From Peptoniphilus_E sp964345555 (GTDB lineage: Bacteria; Bacillota; Clostridia; Tissierellales; Peptoniphilaceae), in assembly GCA_964345555.1 (NCBI GenBank), contig CAYFRD010000003.1:1-64000 (forward strand): DNA of 64,000 bases, written 5' to 3'. Of the stretch, positions 58,802 to 64,000 are shown in pieces. The notes below the pieces were generated by a model. That model did not search any database, had not been told where the DNA came from, and saw only the letters and a list, made by a program, of their open reading frames with translations. A program made the translations under genes and the position numbers. The number at the start of each line of letters is the position of its first letter. Within the stretch, counting starts at the first letter, position 1.

Positions 58802-59708
58802 TTCTTTTACCTACTATAAGAACCCATTGATTTTTTTCTTTGATTTCCAAAATTTCCATATCCTGCTTTTTCAAGACGTCTTTCATAAATTCAGTCTTTT
58901 CTTTTATTATACCTGAAAAAATAAACATTCCGTCTTTTTCCAAATGTTTATTTAAATCAGGCACCATTTCCGAAATTATCTCGGCTATTATATTGGAAAT
59001 TATTATATTCGCCTTTCCCTCGACTACATCAAGTAGATTACCTTTATAAACTTCTAATTTATCTCCCACACAGTTAAGTTTCTTGTTGTTATTGGTTGCA
59101 GTGATACAGTTTTCATCTATATCCACACAAAGTGCAGAACTTGCGCCAAGTTTAAGAGCAGCTATGCCAAGTATTCCACTTCCACAACCTATGTCAAAAA
59201 CCTTATCGCCTTTTTTTATATATTTTTCAACAGCTTCAAGGCATAGATAAGTAGTTTCATGCATTCCTGTCCCGAAGGCCATCCCGGGATCTATTTCTAC
59301 AATGGCCCTGTCATCTGCATTGTCGTAGTTTTCCCAAAGAGGTTTGATGGCGATATTATCTCCGACTTCAATAACATGGTAGTATTTTTTCCAATTGTTT
59401 GCCCAGTCTTCATCGTCCTGTTCCTCTAGAGTAACCTCTCCTAAGTTTTCAGATTCAATGCCAGCTTTTAGCTTTTCATATTCCTCATGTTCCTTAGGTG
59501 AAAAATATATTTTTAATAGAACTTTCCCCATTTCTATTTTGAAAATGTCATCTTCTATAAAATCCCAACTTTTTTCATCTTCATTTAATTCATCATATAC
59601 TTGTTCACCGTATTCTTCATAAATAAAAATATTTTTTGAATTTAAGTAGTCTATTAATTTCTCTCTATTGTCTATATCCGAATTTATTTTTAATTCAATA
59701 TACTTCAT
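58794..59708 (-). CDS. prmA: Ribosomal protein L11 methyltransferase
   Basis: A 304-residue enzyme that trimethylates ribosomal protein L11. The N-terminal substrate domain (1-110) leads to D-P-G-M-A-F-G-T-G-M-H-E-T-T near 142-155, SAM motif V-F-D-I-G-C-G-S-G-I-L-G near 170, and N-I-I-S-N-I-I-A-E near 232. Heat-shock genes directly upstream and rsmE downstream is the common dnaJ-prmA-rsmE order. Confidence 0.95.
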   Translation of the reverse strand: MKYIELKINSDIDNREKLIDYLNSKNIFIYEEYGEQVYDELNEDEKSWDFIEDDIFKIEMGKVLLKIYFSPKEHEEYEKLKAGIESENLGEVTLEEQDDEDWANNWKKYYHVIEVGDNIAIKPLWENYDNADDRAIVEIDPGMAFGTGMHETTYLCLEAVEKYIKKGDKVFDIGCGSGILGIAALKLGASSALCVDIDENCITATNNNKKLNCVGDKLEVYKGNLLDVVEGKANIIISNIIAEIISEMVPDLNKHLEKDGMFIFSGIIKEKTEFMKDVLKKQDMEILEIKEKNQWVLIVGKRNV

Positions 59709-59727
59709 AAATCTCTCCTTACAAAAA

Positions 59728-59757
59728 AATAGACAAAATCCTCAGATATTGTCTATT
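59728..59757 (-). terminator. Terminator overlapping the end of dnaJ
   Basis: Stem AATAGACAA/TTGTCTATT on the minus strand, followed by TTTTTTTG. The dnaJ TAG stop lies in the first arm. prmA starts 20 bases further on, so some read-through is probable. Confidence 0.75.
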
Positions 59758-60871
59758 CAAAAAATTCTTTAACTTTACTGAAAAATCCCTTTTCTTCCTT
59801 TTCCGCAGTATTACTTTTATTTCGCAGTTCTTCCAATAGGGATTTTTGTTCATCAGTTATTTTCTTTGGAATAATTATGTCTACAGTAAAATATAAATCT
59901 CCCTTTCCCGAGCCTCTGACCTTGCCAACTCCTTCATTTTTTAATTTAAAGGTCGTGCCTCCCTGTGTTCCCTTAGGCACTTCGAAATCAGTCAGCTTTG
60001 TAAGGGTGGGCACTTGTATCTTGCCGCCCAGTACAGCATCCATATAGGTTATTGGCATATTGAAATAAAGATCGTATCCTCTTCTTTTAAAGACAGCATC
60101 TTCACGGACAGTTATATAAATAAACAAATCTCCACTTGGTCCGCCATTTTCTCCGGCATGACCCTCTCCGTTCATGGAAATGATGGTGCCGTTGTCCACT
60201 CCTGCAGGAATCTTCACCTTGATTTTTTTAGAGATGATTTCCTTTCCTGTGCCATTGCACTTGGTGCAAGGTTCTTCTATTATTTCTCCGGAGCCTCCGC
60301 ATTTATCACAAGTCACCACTCTGATAAATCTGCCGAATGCCGAGGATGTTTGCATTTGAACCTGTCCCGAACCACCACATTTATCACAAGTGTGCTTATG
60401 TGTTCCCGGTTCTGTCCCTTCACCTTCACACCTGCTGCAAGTTTCCCTGCGTCTTACGTTTATTTCCTTTTCTACTCCGAAAACCGCTTCTCTGAATTCC
60501 AGATTTACATCATATCTTATATCTGGACCTTTTTTAGGACGTTTTTTTTCATAGGAAGTTCTTTCCTCTCTAAAACCGCCTCCGAACATATCGAAGAGAT
60601 CTCCGAATATATCAGAAAAACCGCCAAAACCGCTGTCTTGATAGTTTTGTTTTACTCCGTCCTCCCCATAAAGGTCATATGTTGCCCTTTTGTTGTCATC
60701 AGATAACACTTCATAAGCAATGTTTATTTCTTTAAATTTTTTTTCAGCTTCTTTATCACCGTTATTTAAATCAGGATGATATTTTTTAGCTAACTTTTTA
60801 TAGGATTTTTTTATTTCAACCAGAGTCGCTTTGCGATCGACTTCAAGTATTTCATAAAAATCTCTCAACAT
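59753..60871 (-). CDS. dnaJ: Co-chaperone DnaJ
   Basis: A 372-residue type I DnaJ that brings clients to DnaK and stimulates its ATPase. The J domain has HPD at 32-34. The G/F-rich region (about 75-110) precedes four C-x-x-C-x-G-x-G zinc repeats (about 138-205: C-S-R-C-E-G-E-G, C-D-K-C-G-G-S-G twice, C-T-K-C-N-G-T-G). C-terminal beta domains follow. It is separated from dnaK by a strong hairpin. Confidence 0.96.
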   Translation of the reverse strand: MLRDFYEILEVDRKATLVEIKKSYKKLAKKYHPDLNNGDKEAEKKFKEINIAYEVLSDDNKRATYDLYGEDGVKQNYQDSGFGGFSDIFGDLFDMFGGGFREERTSYEKKRPKKGPDIRYDVNLEFREAVFGVEKEINVRRRETCSRCEGEGTEPGTHKHTCDKCGGSGQVQMQTSSAFGRFIRVVTCDKCGGSGEIIEEPCTKCNGTGKEIISKKIKVKIPAGVDNGTIISMNGEGHAGENGGPSGDLFIYITVREDAVFKRRGYDLYFNMPITYMDAVLGGKIQVPTLTKLTDFEVPKGTQGGTTFKLKNEGVGKVRGSGKGDLYFTVDIIIPKKITDEQKSLLEELRNKSNTAEKEEKGFFSKVKEFFE

Positions 60872-60915
60872 CTCACCCCATTTTAATTAACTATTTTACA
60901 TCTTTTTACTCAAAA

Positions 60916-60949
60916 AATAAAGCTAAATCATTGAAGATTTAGCTTTATT
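60916..60949 (-). terminator. Strong hairpin between dnaK and dnaJ
   Basis: A perfect 14-base-pair stem (AATAAAGCTAAATC/GATTTAGCTTTATT) with a 6-base loop, then TTTTTTG on the minus strand. It probably ends most hrcA-grpE-dnaK transcripts, so dnaJ is made at a lower level or from its own promoter. Confidence 0.85.
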
Positions 60950-60957
60950 GGTTCTTC

Positions 60958-62781
60958 TTATTCTTCGTCTTCGTCTACAACTTCGTAGTCGGCATCTACT
61001 ACATCTTCTTCAGGACTCTTTTGGCCTTGAGCTTGATCTTGTGCTCCAGTATTTTTATATAATTCTTCCGATATTGCATAGAAGGCCTTTGTCAGTTCTT
61101 CAGTTTTTGATTTTATTTCATCGACATTATCAGAATCTTTAACTTCTTTAAGGGCTTCTATTGCTTTTTCAATTTTTTCTTTATCTTCAGCTTTAATTTT
61201 GTCCTTGACTTCTTCAAGAGTGGATTCTGATTGGTAAATCATGGAGTCGGCATTGTTTCTCGCTTCAATCAACTCCTTCTTCTTGTTGTCCTCTTGTGCA
61301 TACATTTCAGCTTCTTTTACTTTTTTGTCGATTTCTTCATCTGTCAAGTTAGTTGAAGAAGTGATAGTTATCTTTTGTTCCTTGCCTGTTCCCAAATCCT
61401 TGGCAGATACATTTACTATGCCGTTTGCATCTATATCAAAGGTTACTTCTATTTGCGGAATTCCCCTTCTTGCAGGAGCAATTCCTTCTAATTGGAATCT
61501 TCCCAAAGTCACGTTGTCCGATGCCATTTGTCTTTCGCCTTGAAGCACATGAATATCTACTGATGTTTGGTTGTCTGTAGCAGTGGTAAATATTTGAGAT
61601 TTTTTAGTGGGTATTGTAGTGTTTCTTTCAATCAATCTCGTTGTAACTCCGCCCATAGTTTCAATTCCCAAAGATAGAGGTGTTACATCAAGAAGAAGTA
61701 AATCTTTTACATCACCTGATAATACTCCACCTTGAATTGCTGCTCCAAGAGCCACACATTCATCGGGGTTGATATCCTTTTGGGGTTCTTTGCCTATTAA
61801 ATTTTTAATACAAGCTTGTACAGCCGGAATTCTCGTAGAACCCCCCACAAGCAGCACTTTATCTATATCGTTGGCAGTCAATCCTGCATCTTTTAATGCA
61901 TCCGTTACCGGTCCTTCAGTCTTTTTCACAAGCTCCTTTGTCAATTCATCGAATTTAGCTCTTGTAAGATCCATGTTCAAATGTAGAGGACCTTCAGCAG
62001 TTGCAGTTATGAATGGCAAGTTAATGTTTGTGGACATTGTAGATGACAATTCTTTCTTAGCCTTTTCCGCAGCTTCCTTTAATCTTTGCAAGCTCATTTT
62101 ATCAGCCTTTAGATCTACTCCGTGATCTTTTTTGAATTCCGCTGCTATATAATCTATTACCTTATTATCAAAATCATCTCCGCCCAATCTGTTGTTACCT
62201 CTTGTGGAGTGTACTTCAAATACTCCGTCGGATAATTCAAGTATTGAAACGTCAAAAGTTCCGCCACCCAAATCATATACCATTATGGTTTGAGCTTCAG
62301 TATCTTTGTCTTCTCCATAAGCAAGAGCTGCCGCCGTAGGTTCGTTTACTATTCTCTTTACTTCAAGTCCGGCGATACGTCCTGCGTCCTTTGTAGCTTG
62401 TCTTTGTGCATCTGTAAAATATGCCGGTACTGTGATTACAGCTTCCGTTATTTTTTCTCCCAAGTAACTTTCAGCATCTGATTTTAACTTTTGAAGTATT
62501 ATAGCTGAAATTTCTTGCGGTGTATAAGTCTTTCCATCTATTTTAACTTTGAAGTCGGAACCCATTTCTCTCTTAATTGATTGAATCGTTCTGTCAGGGT
62601 TTGTAATTGCTTGTCTTTTTGCTGTTTCTCCAACTAATCTTTCTCCATCTTTAGTAAAGGCTACAACTGACGGTGTGGTTCTGTTCCCTTCTATATTTGG
62701 GATGATTATGGAATCTCCGCCTTCCATAACTGCCACAGCTGAGTTTGTAGTTCCTAAATCAATTCCTATTATTTTTCCCAT
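60958..62781 (-). CDS. dnaK: Chaperone DnaK (Hsp70)
   Basis: A 607-residue Hsp70. The ATPase domain begins G-I-D-L-G-T-T-N-S-A-V-A and includes V-Y-D-L-G-G-G-T-F-D-V near 170 and L-L-V-G-G-S-T-R-I-P near 310. The substrate-binding domain has L-G-I-E-T-M-G-G-V near 370. The acidic C-terminus ends D-E-D-E-E. It lacks the segment near residue 80 that marks Gram-negative DnaK, as expected for a Firmicute. It follows grpE by 21 bases. Confidence 0.97.
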   Translation of the reverse strand: MGKIIGIDLGTTNSAVAVMEGGDSIIIPNIEGNRTTPSVVAFTKDGERLVGETAKRQAITNPDRTIQSIKREMGSDFKVKIDGKTYTPQEISAIILQKLKSDAESYLGEKITEAVITVPAYFTDAQRQATKDAGRIAGLEVKRIVNEPTAAALAYGEDKDTEAQTIMVYDLGGGTFDVSILELSDGVFEVHSTRGNNRLGGDDFDNKVIDYIAAEFKKDHGVDLKADKMSLQRLKEAAEKAKKELSSTMSTNINLPFITATAEGPLHLNMDLTRAKFDELTKELVKKTEGPVTDALKDAGLTANDIDKVLLVGGSTRIPAVQACIKNLIGKEPQKDINPDECVALGAAIQGGVLSGDVKDLLLLDVTPLSLGIETMGGVTTRLIERNTTIPTKKSQIFTTATDNQTSVDIHVLQGERQMASDNVTLGRFQLEGIAPARRGIPQIEVTFDIDANGIVNVSAKDLGTGKEQKITITSSTNLTDEEIDKKVKEAEMYAQEDNKKKELIEARNNADSMIYQSESTLEEVKDKIKAEDKEKIEKAIEALKEVKDSDNVDEIKSKTEELTKAFYAISEELYKNTGAQDQAQGQKSPEEDVVDADYEVVDEDEE

Positions 62782-62802
62782 ATATTTTCCTCCTTAAGAG
62801 TT

Positions 62803-63369
62803 TTATTTAGATACTTTGACCATTGCCGGTCTTAGCACTTTTTCTCCAATTAAATATCCTTTTTGTAAAACATCTATGATTATGCCTTCTTCTACTCCTT
62901 CTTTTTCTTCAACAAGAACAGCGTGGTGTAAATTGGGGTCGAATTTTATATTTTCTGTCTGCATTTCCTTGACATTATTTCTGTCCAGCAGATCTATCAT
63001 TTGTTTATAGATAAGTTCAACGCCTTCTTTGTATTTTTCGTCTTCAGCTTCAGAACTGAGAGCTCTTTCAAAATTGTCTATGATATTTAAGAAATCCGTC
63101 AATACTTTCTTACTCCCAAGTTCAATGTAGTCCTTTCTCTCCTGTTCGGTTCTCCTCTTATAATTTATAAAATCTGCTTGAAGTCTGAGCAAATTGTTCT
63201 TTAAAGATTCCATTTCACTTTCTTCTTGGGATTCGGTCTGTTCTTCATCTTTCAGTTCTTCCTGAAGATTTTCTTTTAAATTATCTTCTTGAACATCTTC
63301 AATATCTTCAATTTTTTCCTCTAATATTTCTTCAGTGTTTTCATTGTTTAAATTTTTATTGTCCGTCAC
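62803..63369 (-). CDS. grpE: Nucleotide exchange factor GrpE
   Basis: A 188-residue exchange factor for DnaK. The first 55 residues are strongly acidic and disordered (many E and D). A coiled coil (55-100; R-L-Q-A-D-F-I-N-Y-K-R-R) leads to the C-terminal beta domain with H-H-A-V-L-V-E near 152 and V-L-Q-K-G-Y-L-I-G-E-K-V-L-R-P-A-M-V-K-V. It lies four bases downstream of hrcA. Confidence 0.95.
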   Translation of the reverse strand: MTDNKNLNNENTEEILEEKIEDIEDVQEDNLKENLQEELKDEEQTESQEESEMESLKNNLLRLQADFINYKRRTEQERKDYIELGSKKVLTDFLNIIDNFERALSSEAEDEKYKEGVELIYKQMIDLLDRNNVKEMQTENIKFDPNLHHAVLVEEKEGVEEGIIIDVLQKGYLIGEKVLRPAMVKVSK

Positions 63370-63373
63370 CTAA

Positions 63374-64000
63374 TCACCTCACAATACTATTTATTGTCTT
63401 AGTTATGTTGTAACTAACCATCCATACTATCCTCACGCATTCTCTGTAATTCAATCTCAAAGGTCCTATTATCCCGAGAATGCCGTTGTTTTGATTATTA
63501 GACTTAAATGTCGATCTTATTATGGAATTTTCCTTTAATAAATTTGCTGAATTTTCGCTTCCTATAATAACACTAAAATCACTGACATTATCTTCATCAT
63601 TAATAATCTCCAAAATAGCATTTTTATCTTGTACTAAACTCATAAATTCCTTAGCTCTTTTGACATCAAAATACTCTTTGAAATTCAGGATATTTGTAAG
63701 ACCGTCATAGTAAAAATTAACTGCACTGACCTTATCGTCAAACTTGGATATTCTGTTTATGATATTGGCAATAAAATCTTTGTAATTTACCAAATTTCCC
63801 TTGAGAATTATCTTTAATTTTTCAATTTTATCTATATCTGTCCCGACAAAATACTGATTCAAAGTGTTGCATATCGAATATAGTTCAGGCTCACTTATGA
63901 ATGTATCAATATCCATGAGCTGATGCTCTACTACACCCTTATTTCCGATGATTATCAGCAATACCGAATGTTTATCTATCTTGAAAAGTTGAATTAATTT
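63374..64000 (-). CDS. hrcA: Heat-shock repressor HrcA (cut by window edge)
   Basis: The C-terminal 208 codons of HrcA; the reading frame stays open to the last base of the window. The visible part has the GAF-like dimer domain and the conserved C-terminal I-L-G-I-I-G-P-L-R-L-N-Y, the family's G-P-x-R-M/L-x-Y signature. The DNA-binding N-terminus and any CIRCE operator would lie beyond position 64000. HrcA represses this heat-shock operon in Firmicutes. An internal TTG at 63961 should not be taken as its start. Confidence 0.92.
   Translation of the reverse strand, partial: KLIQLFKIDKHSVLLIIIGNKGVVEHQLMDIDTFISEPELYSICNTLNQYFVGTDIDKIEKLKIILKGNLVNYKDFIANIINRISKFDDKVSAVNFYYDGLTNILNFKEYFDVKRAKEFMSLVQDKNAILEIINDEDNVSDFSVIIGSENSANLLKENSIIRSTFKSNNQNNGILGIIGPLRLNYRECVRIVWMVSYNITKTINSIVR

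Noticed and set aside
1..64000. Mobile elements, prophage, CRISPR arrays or defence islands
   Set aside because: No transposase, integrase, repeat array or typical defence gene was found; the genes form conserved core blocks with tight spacing.

Overview
This is an AT-rich, low-G+C Gram-positive (Firmicutes) chromosomal segment, about one third G+C by eye. Gene content and order point to an anaerobic coccus or clostridium of the Tissierellia/Peptoniphilaceae type. Evidence for this: the arginine deiminase pathway with a YfcC-type carrier, an RNase PH-nucleotide pyrophosphatase fusion, a DgkA-PAP2 fusion, a type A RNase P RNA, and the classical Firmicutes order era-recO-glyQS-ccpN-yqfL-dnaG-rpoD-trmK-nif3. 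The genus is not certain. Almost every gene lies on the minus strand; the only confident plus-strand gene is the surface phosphodiester glycosidase at 2.1-4.2 kb.

Layout. 1-180: two leftward near-consensus promoters serving something beyond the left edge, perhaps an rRNA or other stable-RNA operon. 0.2-4.2 kb: a TPR protein and a membrane protein of unknown role, divergent from a secreted phosphodiester glycosidase with a stalk domain. 4.3-9.0 kb: a complete branched-chain amino-acid ABC transporter (livK-H-M-G-F). 9.1-19.6 kb: pheS-pheT-zapA-U32-mutS2-argS. 19.7-25.7 kb: arginine deiminase operon arcA-arcB-arcC-yfcC, preceded by an unusual AraC regulator with two complete HTH domains. 26.0-26.2 kb: tRNA-His and tRNA-Cys. 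26.3-29.1 kb: RNase PH/XTPase fusion and a cell-wall amidase. 29.1-37.2 kb: topA followed by a compact type IV pilus cluster (pilB, pilC, pilin, pilD, a PilM-PilN fusion) and a stand-alone HypE/AIR-synthase-like gene. 37.4-38.8 kb: NlpC/P60 hydrolase and rnpB.

38.8-52.8 kb is one tightly packed, probably co-transcribed block read from phoH through ybeY, dgkA-pap2, cdd, era, recO, glyQ, glyS, ccpN-like, ppsR, dgt, dnaG, rpoD, trmK and nif3. It links rRNA maturation, nucleotide metabolism, glycyl-tRNA synthesis, replication priming and the main sigma factor. 52.9-56.3 kb holds nfeD, floA and a Lys-rich protein, plus rpsU and yqeY. 56.4-64.0 kb carries the heat-shock cluster hrcA (cut by the right edge)-grpE-dnaK-dnaJ followed by prmA, rsmE, mtaB and a HIT protein.

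I found no prophage, insertion sequence, CRISPR array, toxin-antitoxin or defence island; this is mostly core chromosome. The items most worth a second look are the compact pilus locus, the double-HTH AraC regulator beside the arc operon, the likely ATT start of mtaB, and the tandem promoters at the left edge.
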